Of a stretch of DNA of 64,000 nucleotides, positions 10,471 through 21,795 are shown piece after piece. The DNA comes from Diplocarpon mali. Lineage: Eukaryota; Ascomycota; Leotiomycetes; Helotiales; Drepanopezizaceae. The stretch covers positions 310,001-374,000 of the forward strand of contig JAENRP010000002.1 in NCBI GenBank assembly GCA_024741835.1, read 5' to 3'. Positions within the stretch are counted from its first letter, which is position 1. The number at the start of each line of letters is the position of its first letter. The translations under genes were made by a program, and so were the position numbers. The notes below the pieces were generated by a model, which searched no databases, was not told where the DNA came from, and saw nothing but the letters and a program-made list of their open reading frames with translations.

Positions 10471-12113
10471 ATGTCTCGATTCACCTTCCTCGTCTCCACC
10501 CTCCTCACGACGGCGGCCTCGCTCTCCTACAGCCAGACCAGCCCGCTCGAGGCCTGCCTCGACACGGCCGCCGTCCCGGCCACGTTCGCCGAGAGCTCGA
10601 CGTGGGCGGAGGATACGGCGCCGTGGCAACTGCGCATCCGCCCCAAGCCGACGGCGGTGGTCAAGCCGACGGAGGTGTCGCATGTCGTCGCCGCCCTCGC
10701 GTGCGCCTCGTCGCTCAACGTCAAGGTCGCCGCCCGCAACGGCGGCCACAGCTACGGCTCCTACGGCGTCGGCGGCAACGACGGCGCCATGGTCATCAAC
10801 ATGGACGCCTTCCAAGAGATGTCGTTTGACACCAGTACCGGCCTCCTCAAGTTCGGTGGCGGGGCCATCATGGGAGATGTGGTCACCTGGGCGGTACGTA
10901 CTCCACCNNNGAGCACGCTGCATCTCTGGGGCCCCTCGCTTAGCACGTCTACGCGAGTCCGGTGTGTTGACATCGGCTCTCCGTCCAACACGCATGCCCC
11001 AACGCGCGCAGGAAGCGGACTGACGAGTGATCCCAGTGGAAAACACACGGCGTGCACTTCCCCCATGTGCGGGCCAACCGGGTCGGCCTGACGGGGTCGA
11101 CCATCGGCGCGGGCTTCGGCTCCACGTCGCGCTTCCTCGGGACGCCCATGTCGCAGCTCGAGAGCGTCGAGTACCTGCTGTACAACGGCACCATCGTGAA
11201 GGCCTCCCGCCAGGAGAACCCCGACCTCTTCTGGGTCGCGCAGGGCGCCGGCTCCTCGTACGGCATCCTGCTCTCGATGACGACGCGGACCTGGAAGCCG
11301 ACGTACCAGCAGGTGACCAACTACACCATCACGCTGGGCACCAACGACACCGACGCCGGCGTGCGAGCCCTCCTGGCCATCCAGGAGTACGGGCAGAGCG
11401 ACTCCTGTCCCGACGAGCTCTCCCTCCGCTGGCAGCTCACGGCGCCCCCATACACGGGCAGCGGTTTCTACTACGGCGACCCGGCCACCTTCAACGCCGC
11501 CCTCGAGCCCCTGATGGCCAACATGCCCGAGGGCACCAAGCTCACCAGCGCCGTCGCCGACTTCTGGACCATGGAGAACAACGCCACGCCCGACCTCGAG
11601 CTCAAGACCAACACCTACCCGCCGCGCAACTTCTACCTGCAGGCCCTGGTCCTGCGCCGCAACCAGGGCTTCACGTACGAGAGCGCGCGCGCCCTGTACG
11701 AGCACACGACCCTGGCCTTCAACCGCAGCGACATGACCAAGTTCGGCTTCATCGACCTCTGGGGCGGCGTGTCGCGCGACGTGCGGGACAGCGACTCCTC
11801 GTTCGCCTACCAGGACTCCCTGTTCATCATCCGCTGGGAGGGCCGGCTGGCCAAGGGCCTGACCGAGTTCCCGGCCGACGGCATCGCCTACATGCAGAAG
11901 GGCTTGCAGCCCTTCAAGGACCAGCTGGCGGCCGAGAACATCCCGCAGCGAGGCTTCGTCAACTACCGCGACACCGAGTGGACCGTCGACGAGTGGAGCA
12001 AGCGCCTGTACGCCGGCAACTGGCAGAAGATGTTGCAGATCAAGGCGGCCACCGACCCCATCGGCATCTTCAGCACCAACCCGCAGAGCATCCCCGCCGC
12101 CGGCTTCATCTAG
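10471..12113 (+). CDS. Secreted FAD-linked oxidoreductase (berberine-bridge / PCMH type)
   Basis: Predicted flavin oxidase of the BBE/glucooligosaccharide-oxidase superfamily. Exons 10471-10893 and 11037-12113 give 499 residues; the donor is GTACGT and the acceptor CCCAG before TGGAAA, phase 0. Seen: a hydrophobic signal peptide (about residues 1-20), a PCMH FAD-binding domain with the 8-alpha-histidyl FAD site ARNGGHSYG (H93), GLTGSTIGAG and QGAGSSYGI, and several N-X-S/T sequons (for example NYT, NGT, NRS). The second covalent Cys of bicovalent family members is not visible in GLTGSTIGAG, so only His-linked FAD is expected. The substrate (sugar, alcohol or secondary metabolite) cannot be assigned. 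The 143-nt intron contains three unresolved bases (10908-10910). No other biosynthetic genes sit beside it. Confidence 0.9.
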
Positions 12114-13260
12114 ACCGTCCGACGCGCCGGTCCACGGCTCGGCGCCTGAACCTGTCTAGACGACACGGCTCCGCGCAAGGCCTCTCTCTTCGTACATATA
12201 TATATCCAAGATACATTTATCTACCCTACCTCCGTAGACTCCATGCAAACCTTCCGTGCTTCGCTCCCCTCCCGCCTCGCCAGCTCGCCCGGCCCATCCT
12301 CCTCATCCTCCTCATCCTCCTCATCCCTCCCGTGCAGACGAGTCGTCGCCCCCACGCCCCGTGACTCCCAGCCCCCAGACCCCCTCTTGTCACCCTCTTC
12401 TCTCCTCACCCTCTTCTCTCCTCACCCTCTTCTCTCCTCACCCTCTTCTCTCCTCACCCTCTCCTCTCGCCCTCTTCACTCCCCTTTCTCCACTCCCCTC
12501 TCTCCACCACCGTCTCCCCGCCCCGCCCATCCACCACAGCCTCTCCTCTCCTCTCCTCCTCTCCTCTCCTCTCCTCTCCTCTCCTCCTCTCCTCTCCTCT
12601 CCTCTCCTTTCCTTTCCTCACCCGCCCGTCCCGCCCCGTCAGCGTAGCCGAGCGTAGCCGAGAGAAACAGAAACAGAGACAGAGCGGCAGAGAGAGAGAG
12701 AGAGCGAGCGCGCACCAACGAGGATCCGTACGTCTGGCGCCCTGGCGCTCTGCGCGCGGGGCCCGACGGCGGAGGCGCTGTGTGAGATGCCGTGTCGGAG
12801 GAGAGGCGGACTGGAGATCTTGCTCGGGGCTTGCGTTGGGGATACGTACAGGAGTGGAATTGGAGGTTGAAGCAGCGGCACGACTGGAGGAGGGATGTGC
12901 GCGAGATCTAGAGCCCGTGTGGAAGCACGTGCGCAGCTGCGGCGAGGCCGCACGGCAAGCCGTGGATATTCCCGCGCTGCCTCGGAGAGAATGACGGCGC
13001 TCCAGGTCATCTGGCGTTGCGGTTTGGAATAATGACACGTCTGGCAGGGCTCACGCGTGGTAGTCGAACATATTCATTGATCTATCAACGCGCGCAATCG
13101 CATTCCCTGACCCCAACCACGCTCCGGCAATCATTGTATATCCTCCACGCTTCTCCTCCCAGGCCCTGATGGCATTTATCCTTCCCAGCTTACAGATTCT
13201 CCTACCCAGCGATGACTTCCTGAGAACCTACGGAAAGCCAGGCTCCCTCGGGCGAGCACT
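12114..13260. other. 3' flanks with polypyrimidine arrays; no gene
   Basis: Intergenic region between the convergent FAD oxidase and sdhC genes. Most of 12290-12630 is C/T-only simple sequence, followed by AG-rich sequence (about 12660-12710). The remaining frames are translations of this and are not supported. Confidence 0.7.
12290..12626. repeat. Polypyrimidine minisatellites (TCCTCA, 16-bp and TCCTC units)
   Basis: Three successive arrays on one strand: CATCCTCCT-type (about 12295-12330), a 16-bp CTCACCCTCTTCTCTC unit repeated about four times (about 12398-12465), and CCTCT/TCCTC runs (about 12540-12620). Homopurine-homopyrimidine mirror tracts of this kind can form triplex DNA (inference). 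Confidence 0.85.
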
Positions 13261-14214
13261 CTAATAGGCGAAAGCCAAGTACAGCGTACTCGCAGCCGTC
13301 AGCCCAACAACGGCCCAACCCGATCGAATAACAGTCTGGTTGTTAAACGCCCTTCCGGTATCCCAAACCAAGTGCCGGATTCCATTCCAACTGTGAAACG
13401 TGAAGGGTAGAGCCGCCAACGCCTTGAGTCCAACTTTAGCAGCCACAGGCAGGGCTCCAAATGTGCTGGCGAGGGTAGCAGAATCCAGATGCCAGCCCAG
13501 CAATGGGGACGCGAGATAGGCAAGGCCGAAGAGGTAGAAGGGCACAGAGACTGAGAGCCCGGTGATGCGGTTGAGGGAGGACAAGATCCAGGTAATCTGC
13601 GGCTTGTAGATTCCCAGGTTAGGAGATGTAGGACGCAGTTTTCGCTGGGCGACGAGGATTTCGTAGCTATCGGCCGATGTCATCTTTTGTGTGGCTACGG
13701 GTCTGGGAATGTCAGCGGATACTCTTGCATGTTGGTGGGCTTCAATATCAGGATGTCTCTGCATGAGGTTGGTGGACTGAGGGCGGGCGCCTCAATGCTT
13801 GAGCTGTATGCTGTTCTGTGAGACGAGGGGAGCCATAAATGTGTAGAGTGCGAAGAACTGCCAGCATCGACCGATTTCGACGATGCAGTGGGATACCACT
13901 CCGCAACCGTCTTCCCAGGTCCACGAAGCTTGTGCTCATATCCCAAGACGCTTCCATATCTCGATTCCGAATAATGAAGATCAACACGTACCTGGTCTGT
14001 ATCTTCGATGCGACTGCCATCGGCGCCGCAACCTTCTTGACCGTCATCTGCGAAGCCAGAGATGGCCTCGTGGCGACTGTAGATCTAATCAGCCATTGTT
14101 TATCTCAACGCTCCCAATCGTCCAGACTCTCCAGATCTCGATTGGGGAAGTCTCGGAGCGCTTGAACGTACGCCTGCGCATCACCTGCTGAGTAGCTCGT
14201 TGTGCTAACATCAT
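13261..14214 (-). CDS. sdhC: Succinate dehydrogenase cytochrome b560 subunit (complex II, SDHC)
   Basis: Membrane anchor of mitochondrial complex II, which helps bind heme b and ubiquinone. Exons (minus) 14214-14172, 14076-13992 and 13702-13261 join in phase to 189 residues. The N-terminus is Arg/Ala/Gln-rich without acids (MMLAQRATQQVMRRLATRPS), typical of a mitochondrial presequence. The mature part opens with RPTSPNLGIYKPQITW, followed by SSLNRITG (Ser and Arg used at the quinone site in the family), three hydrophobic segments, and the heme-side signature HSWNGIRHLVWDTG. The tiny first exon (43 nt) was placed because C|GTACGT and CTACAG|TC restore a continuous targeting peptide. Two consecutive ATGs open the gene and either may be used. 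Confidence 0.95.
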
Positions 14215-16277
14215 GCCGTCGTCTTTGAGTCAGTATATTGCTCGTCCAGTTGTGCGAAATGCGATGGGGATGCCTGCTCCTGGTACTGAAGTTCGATTTC
14301 GTCGTCGTCGTCGTCGACCCTGTCCGGGAAGCACCGGCCATTCCACCCTCGGCAACTCCTCCCTCGGGCTCTCCAATCAGACTCCCCAAATATCTAATCT
14401 AGTCCTTACCTATTGAAGTCTAGTGGTGCTGACATAATTCCGAGTATCTCAATTAAAACTCCAAAATTTCCTGTCCAGTTGCATCTTGAAATATTAATTA
14501 TCCCGAGCTCCAACCCACTCTCCGCGCAGCACTGCAGCGTTCGCTGTTGGCGTGGCCACAGAGGTGTCGACCGCTCACCGGCGGCATCATGTCGTCGTGT
14601 AGGCTGTATGGTGCTCGTAGAGCGAATCTCAGGATCTGTCGTTAATCTCGACCCACGAGGATGCCATCTCTGGGTTGTTTCATTTTATGATCCATATCAC
14701 TGTTTGGATATTAATGGATGGGAAGAGGAAATGGTATTGAGGATGAGTGGATTGGGTACATGGCATTGAAGTCTTTCCCGTCTTGAAGCCCAGAAGAAAT
14801 CGCGGAGTAGAAAAGCACGATTTGTACGTGGGAGACTTATCGACTCTCCAAAGCTGAGCCATGCAACGGCCAGGAACATTAGTTCGCTGCTTAAACAGAG
14901 CAGATACAACTCTTGCTTTTGAGCGTGTAGTAGATTTCTATCTTAGCTTGAATTACCTACTCGTTTGTTATTGCACCATGCTGCGCCAGAAGTCTGCTGC
15001 GCTCCGTTGTTAATTCTCATGTTACTTGACAATGCTATTCATTACTCTCATGCCTTCATCTCAAGCTCTGGTGATGTGCAGTCTGACGTGTCCATACCTT
15101 CGCTGCATCAACTGCTCTCGCCCAGCTGTCTCTCTGACTGAGATATGAGCTGCTCGTCGGTTGCCGCGGCAGGTCGGCACAAATGTCGAGAAAAAACTCA
15201 GGAAACCGACGAGTATCGCGGATACTCTCAAACATTAATCGTGCGATACAAGTCAGAGAGGGATAAGAGATATAGCTAACTTCCATACAGTAAGCTGATG
15301 CCTTGGGAGACGGGCAAATTGAGATTTGCAGGTGATGGGAGGGAAAATTGAAAGCGTATAAGCGTTTCATAAAAATAACCGATTCATAGCAAAATCGCGG
15401 GTCTATCTCCCAGCTATTTTCTCTGGAAGGTATTGCATATCACGCAAGCACAAGCAAATAAAGCAACCAAATCCATCATTGAACAAGCCAATATATCCTC
15501 CCAGGTATTTTCACTTTCAGATTTTTCACGCTGTGTATTACCCAGACACATGCAAGCAACACAATCAGCAAAGATCCCACTTGCAGAACCCCCTATTCAA
15601 ACCTCCAAAACAACGCCTCATCACCAGCTCCCCTACACATTCGCTTCCAACCCTCTGCCTCAACCCGATCCGCGTGATCCTCGTCACGGGCTCATAGTTC
15701 GGGTCTGGACAAGCAGCCACCAGCCTACCCGTCAACATCTACAGAGTAAGTCGTCGCCGAGTTGGCGTGCGTTTTCCGCTGCTTGGCGGCGAGGAGACGG
15801 AGGACAGGTGCGATGCGCAGCAGACATTGTTAGCACAAGCCGTGCCATTTCATAGTACTGACCTGTCGATTAGACATGATTTCAGGGGAGAAAATAACGC
15901 GTACAGAGGCTCTAAATACTAATACCCTGCTCGGGAGGCAAGCACAGCATCTGGCCGTCTTTGGTCCCGCGCAGGATCTTGGGGCCCGGAGGCCGTACGA
16001 CTTCAAGTTAAGCCGTGATTTCAAAGGGATCATCGGGCGTGCTGGCCGACGATGGGCTTTCTTTGGGATCTTGATTGTGGAATTCGGGTTATGGTGATCT
16101 TGTTCTCGGGCCGGCGTTCAGAATGCTGTGCTCAAGTACACAACAGAGCTCTTGGTTTGGAAGTAGAGCTCGGGTTTAGAGAACGATTTGCTTAGCAATT
16201 TTCGCATATTTCAAATCGGCATCTTGGCCGGGTGGTGTGAGTGAATGATCTATCGCTCGTCTCCCCTAGCCACGAGC
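14215..16277. other. Gene-free stretch
   Basis: About 2 kb of moderately AT-rich DNA. Only short frames (about 140 codons or less) without family resemblance. No repeat or transposon end recognised. Confidence 0.5.
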
Positions 16278-16360
16278 TGACCATGGGTAGTATGGCGCTA
16301 GCTTCAGGTTATGTAACTTGCTAGTTCTTCGGAGCGTGGGTTCGAATCCCACAGATGTCA
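16278..16360 (+). tRNA. tRNA-Leu(CAG)-like sequence, probably a 5'-degraded relic
   Basis: The 3' half is convincing: T-arm GTGGG-TTCGAAT-CCCAC (16336-16352), 3' acceptor strand AGATGTC plus A, a variable arm, and an anticodon stem CTAGC/GCTAG whose loop reads TTCAGG then an intron-like insertion before the 3' stem, consistent with Leu-CAG carrying an intron one base after the anticodon. The 5' side does not fit: no GACATCT strand is present to pair with AGATGTC and the D-arm is irregular. I read it as a pseudogene or a copy whose 5' part was lost. The left boundary is arbitrary. Confidence 0.45.
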
Positions 16361-19088
16361 AGCGTGCTACGTATAGTTTTTTGCCCTTCATCTTTATTAG
16401 TTCGGCCAAGTAAAGCGCTGGTTTGTAGTTTGGTAATAGAGAAATGTTCTTCACCAGGGCTTGGACATTATAATTGCTAAACTATCTTGGGAATAGTCCT
16501 AGTGTATTTTTGGTTCTCCATCTCTCTCTTAGCCATTTGTCAACCCCCCCTGAGCCTCTAGTCAACTACCCAACAAATCTGACATAAAGATAAATACCCC
16601 ATCTTTCACTAGCAAAACAGCAACTGTCGACATCTTCTCCTGCTTCTTACTGTTCGTTCGCAAGCCCGTTATTCCTCTCGCTTACGCTGCTAACTTCAAT
16701 TACACATCCCTCGCTGCCTAAACACTTGCCCATCACGCGAGCGGCATTGTTGGCATCCAATTGATTCAAGCACGGATCTAGCGCTTGCTTAGTCCAAGAG
16801 TATAGATACTGAATTACGCTTTCGCAGACTAGAACTTTTCAAGAACCTTTGTCAAGGACCCAGTTTGCATCTCAGTGCAGTTTTCAATGCTGCGCTCTGC
16901 TGTCCAACGTCGCAGGAGCTCTGTGGGACGATTTGATAAGCTAGGAATTGGAGAGGAGATCTCAGAAAGCCTAGGATAGATAGAAGGGTCTAGGGTCTTG
17001 GCTTTGCCACATCAGTCAGGGCTTCAAGCCTATACCAGTTTCACCCAACGATATTGGAGATATGCTCCATGTACTGGTTAGCTCCGAATATTTTTGTCGA
17101 GGACCAAGCGGCCAAGAAGCATTTCGCTGCTGATTTACAAACGGTGGGCTGTCTTGAGAGTTTCGACCTGGGAGGATGAGTCCGAGTTTGACGCTGATAA
17201 GATTTTAATATAGACCTTACAAAGGCCAGTGGGTGTAACGGACTTCTAAGCTTTCATCCAAAAGTACTCGTTGTCGGATGATTATCCGGCTGTGGTTGCT
17301 GAAACAGATGATTTGTACTTCTTGCTGATTGCAGACAGAGTAGGGGGGACATTATTGGAAGAGATCCTGCCCCTCCTATATTTCTATTATGTTGAAGTAC
17401 GGGTGGTTTTATCTTTCCAAATAACAAAGGATAGCAGTGCAGGGTATCTATTGGTGGCTCAGAGTTTTGTTATTGCTATCTGGCGCGTACTTGGTGGTTT
17501 GACATTTGCCGCTTCTGCGACCAATCTTTTCGCGGCCTTCTATCTCTCCCAGTCCGCAATTCCTTTTGCGAGGGCGGGTTTTTGATTAGTGAAACGGGCT
17601 GAGGGTGGTGAAGACCATTTATCCAGAATATCTCCAAGATGACGGAGGACCTCTTGCCCTGCAGCAAATATATTTCCCATGCCGGACTTTGCCAGCAATT
17701 TCTTTTGCACAGCCGTGAAGGTCTACCTTAAATTTCTACTAGTACCTTAAAAATTTCATCTAGCCAACTTCAGAAAATATTACAGTATCAATCATCTTCA
17801 ACCGATTTTAAAATATCTTCCAGCGCACCTGTCAAAGCACCGAAGATTCCGAACCCAACCACTCAGCCTTTCACATTTCGGATGGGCCTGATTGTCGAAG
17901 AAAGGCTTCACAAGTCGTAGAACGTCGTCGGTGAAGCCTGACATATCTGATGAGGTCGACTTCGGCCTCGTGACTGCAATTTACTTCGCTGCCCCCCGGC
18001 GGAACTATGAGTAAGATCTTTCTCAACTCCCACGATATTTTGGAGATCTGATCTCATTGCATCTGAAGGTAGATTTGCGATCACTATATCTGTCATCGTC
18101 TTGATATGAGCAGCTTTAGCCTTTGTTGGACCTGATAGCTAAATTTATATCTGTTGCCGCTGCCCTGTAATCGTGCAGATTTTCTTGGTGAAACTGCATT
18201 GAGCTGAGAAGTTGACTTAAGACATTTGGACGAGTCTCGGCACGTGACAATGGCCAAGAGCTAGTGGTTTGTTACGCTCATCATATACGCGGTCAGAAAA
18301 TAATGGTGCCATGCGTGGAGATGGGTGCAAGAACATGGTGATCAATCGTGGATTTATTCTACGGTTTTTCTTCATCTCGGAGTCGTCCTTTCTCAGCTGG
18401 ACAATCTGGAATTTCAGCTGCCAGATACTGAGATGTACATTAAGTCTTCGCTTTTAACGAGCGACTCCGGCGAGAGTTTACAGCGCATCCGGAGAACGGC
18501 TGCTAGCTAATCTTCAAATATGAAGTGGTTCTCTTTTCCAACTCTAGCATAACCATTGTAGTTAATCCAAATACTTTCTACATGCATCGAGGTTACGATG
18601 GTGGGACCTCGCTGCTTTGTTTACTGTTTGCCCCGCCTCCTTTTAGCTTCGCTTAGTAGCACCGAGCGAGATAGGCCCTCCCAATCTCCCAGAAAAAGCC
18701 TCGATACGATGAAAAGTGGCAAACAAAGAAACTAGCTATTGATACCCAGTTTCTCCACTATTCCTCACCTTATTCTATGAGGTGGCAAAATTTAGGCACG
18801 AGAATCGATGAGCCGAGGTGAAAGCACGGTGGCACCGCAACATTTATAGGCTATACTAGTACAAACCCAGGTAGGCAACACGTGGGCCCACTCTGCAAAT
18901 TCTCGCCTACAATCTAGACCAGCTGTTTATGACTCAACATTCACACACACGAGAACTTTTACAGCCCCAACGGCATCCTCATTCCTGATGACTAATCCGG
19001 CCTTGCACGGGTACTGCAAACCCGTTTTGGGGCTATAATATAACCAAATATCTCCAAACGCATCACATCTTAAAGCATTCCTAACAGA
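16361..19088. other. Gene-poor stretch, possible decayed coding DNA
   Basis: Frames are interrupted everywhere; the longest plus-strand stretch (about 17271-17585) lacks an ATG and a recognisable domain. Some runs between stops look protein-like (for example around 16850-16950), which could mean an old decayed gene, but I cannot name one. No terminal repeats seen. Confidence 0.4.
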
Positions 19089-19160
19089 AGCAATTTGGCG
19101 CAGAGGAAGCGCGCGGGGCTCATAACCCTGAGGTCCCAAGATCGAAACTTGGAATTGCTA
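19089..19160 (+). tRNA. Initiator tRNA-Met (CAT)
   Basis: A complete 72-nt cloverleaf without intron: acceptor AGCAATT/AATTGCT with discriminator A, D-arm GCGC-AGAGGAA-GCGC, anticodon arm CGGGG-CTCATAA-CCCTG with three consecutive G-C pairs next to the loop, and T-arm CCAAG-ATCGAAA-CTTGG. The A1-U72 pair and the ATCGAAA loop in place of TTCRANY are hallmarks of the eukaryotic initiator, separating it from elongator tRNA-Met. CCA is not encoded, as usual in eukaryotes. Confidence 0.96.
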
Positions 19161-20521
19161 TGTGATCAACGAAATGCATTTTATGTTTATAATTCTTGAC
19201 CTTGAATTCTCGTTTGGAGTTTGGTCGAGTTCATTACTTTTCGTCAGAGGCATTGGAACTTTTTTTTACTTCAGGGTCGAGTTCGGTTAAGTTGTCGCCG
19301 AAGGTAAACATTTTAGCAAGTTAATCCACGTGTGATTTGTATCGATCGGCTATTATTACTCTCATAACGCAATCCAGAGAGATATTCAGTTGCAGGGTCA
19401 CTGCGATTGGTTCTATCCTGATTGCAAAATCAATAACCAATATCATCACAACTTCTCGCACAAATTCATGCGAGTTTTTGTCCAAGCCAGCCGGCACACC
19501 TACTATCCGATAAACTGATACTCACTTCCTCCACTATAATTTTTCACAGCTCATACTCACTCGTGTTCTTCCCTAGCAAGTACAGCTTGTTTCCATCTAA
19601 TCATATATCATGCTTTTTAACTTGCGCTTTTGGTCTCCTTAGTTGTTTATCAGAATCAGTCACATTTCAACTACCCACCAACCAAGAGATCACATACTCC
19701 CTGAGAATCACGGAGTTCAATATCTGATTTCATAATCACCTTGCGCTCGATTGATCTGAACCAAGTTCTGACACCTTGTAGACCAAAACTGGCATAAGCG
19801 CCAGCAGCGGCAAGAATTGTGAATGTCATGGCGAGGCACCTATCAAAGTAGACACTAGCCAGTTACTGGCCTGTTGCACGCCGGAGTCCTAACACCATTT
19901 ATGTCCCAGCGTTATCTCTTTAGATATATGTTGTAGTTCTCGGAGTAGCTTGCGAGATCGGGCATGATGACCTGCTCCTAGCTATGTAATGTATCAAATA
20001 GGCGAATTATTGGGTTCAACAAGAACTTTAATGCACAATTTCAGAAGTGCTTACGCAGCGTAGCGTGAGAATAAAACAGTAATACAAGACCTTTGGGAAT
20101 GTGAGGGAGGCATACTTCGTTGGTTATTACAGCAGTGAAGTGAAATCCGGGCGAGGTTGAGGGCATCACTCGAGGAATTTTGAGCGTGCTATGGAGCGTC
20201 CTGCGGGCAACACCTGACGCCTTTCTATCTAGACAATGTATGAGGTTTACGACGCATCATGAGATATTCTTTTCTAAGTCATTCTTTAAATATCCAACGA
20301 GAGCCGCTGAGGTTGCCCTGACACGTGACTACATAGCTTACCCCGCGCTTCGTGAGATCAACCTCGGGCTCGGTTCCACTATAAGAATAGCCTCATCGAC
20401 GAGTTCAGCAAGTCACTACCACCATCTTTATCATGTACTTGATTCTTCGACTTCGCGTTAAGGCTAATTGCATAAAAATCAACCGGCAAATGCCTCCGTG
20501 AAAGATACGGTACATGAGAAG
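19161..20521. other. Gene-free stretch
   Basis: AT-rich sequence with no recognisable gene or repeat. The right end should include the promoter of the CoA-transferase gene starting at 20522. Confidence 0.5.
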
Positions 20522-21795
20522 ATGGCAAGCCCACCGCCTTTGACTGGTATCCGTGTCTTGGAATTCGCAGGACTCGCACCGGGTAAAGGCCAATTACTCT
20601 GTCTATATTTCCATATGCTAATAACTCAATAGGACCTTTTGCAGGAATGCTGCTAGCAGATAATGGTGCATCCGTTCTACGAATCGACCGCGCGATTCCA
20701 AACATCACGCACTCGAATTCCTCCGAGCTGCCCCCACCAACAGCTGATCTCCTAACCCGGCACAAATCCTCTATAGCAGTCGACCTAAAGCATGCCTCTG
20801 GAGTCGAATTTTTAAAGTCCCTGATTCCATATACAGACATTGTGATCGATCCTTTTAGACCTGGCATTCTGGAGAAATTGGGCTTGGGACCGGGTGTCCT
20901 ACTGAGCATCAATTCGAAATTAATTGTCGGGCGTATGACGGGATTCCGAAGAGATGGCAGATATAAAGATATGGCAGGGCATGACATCAACTACATTGCC
21001 GTTTCCGGCGCTCTGTCTATGTTTGGGAGGAAAGGCGAGAAGCCTCTGGCTCCTGCGAATATCTTGGGAGACTTTGCTGGTGGAGGAGCTGTTCTTTTTC
21101 AGGGAATCTTGCTCGCACTTTTAGTCAGAGAGAAAAATGGAAAGGGACAGGTCGTGGAAGCGAACATGGTTGATGGAAGTTCATACCTGACAACCTTCCC
21201 ACGAATGTTGCAGAAATTCCCGATGTGGAATAAACCTCGAGGAGAAAATGTACTCGACAGCGGATGTCCATGGTACGACACATACGAGACCAAGGATATG
21301 AAATACATGTCGGTTGGAGCCCTCGAGCCGCAATTCTTCGCTGCTCTTTTGAAGGGACTGGGGTTGAGTGGGAAAGGAATTGAGCAATCGAGACACGATC
21401 CAAGCACCTGGCCAGAGCTCAGAGCAACCTTCACAAGAATCTTCAAAGCGAAGAACAGAACGGAATGGGAGAGGGTATTCGACAAAACGGATGCGTGCTG
21501 CACTCCTATCCTCGAACACTGGGAACTAGAAACAGACCCCAGTCGAGAAGGCGACCAGAGACCAGCCGTCACTCTGCGCGAGACACCTAGTCTAGCTGTC
21601 TCAAAAGGCCCAATATCTAGAGATCCATCAACAGGTCAAGGCCCTGGAGTCGAAGGAGAAGGTTATACAGGAGCGGCATTGTATCCAGGACAAGGCGGAG
21701 AAGAGACACTGAAGCAATGGTTGGGTTGGAAGCGAGGCAAGGACTTCGATGTAGAGAGCGGGGGACTGGTAAAGAAAGTACCGTCCAAGTTATGA
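20522..21795 (+). CDS. CaiB/BaiF family III CoA-transferase, alpha-methylacyl-CoA racemase-like
   Basis: Exons 20522-20582 and 20633-21795 (50-nt intron, G|GTAAAG ... AATAG|GA) give 407 residues. The protein opens MASPPPLTGIRVLEFAGLAPGPF, the family's conserved first strand and turn. Residues matching the racemase catalytic pair of the AMACR branch are present: His in AGHDINYIAVSG (H137) and Asp in ILGDFAGGG (D167). Family role: epimerising 2-methyl branched acyl-CoAs for beta-oxidation, in peroxisomes or mitochondria; other members move CoA between acids, so substrate is uncertain. No C-terminal SKL; the protein ends PSKL, where the last three residues SKL do read as a PTS1-type peroxisomal signal, supporting peroxisomal location. 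Confidence 0.9.

Noticed and set aside
10471..21795. A secondary-metabolite cluster around the FAD oxidase and CoA-transferase
   Set aside because: No synthase, transporter or pathway regulator lies nearby; the genes are separated by sdhC, tRNAs and long gaps.
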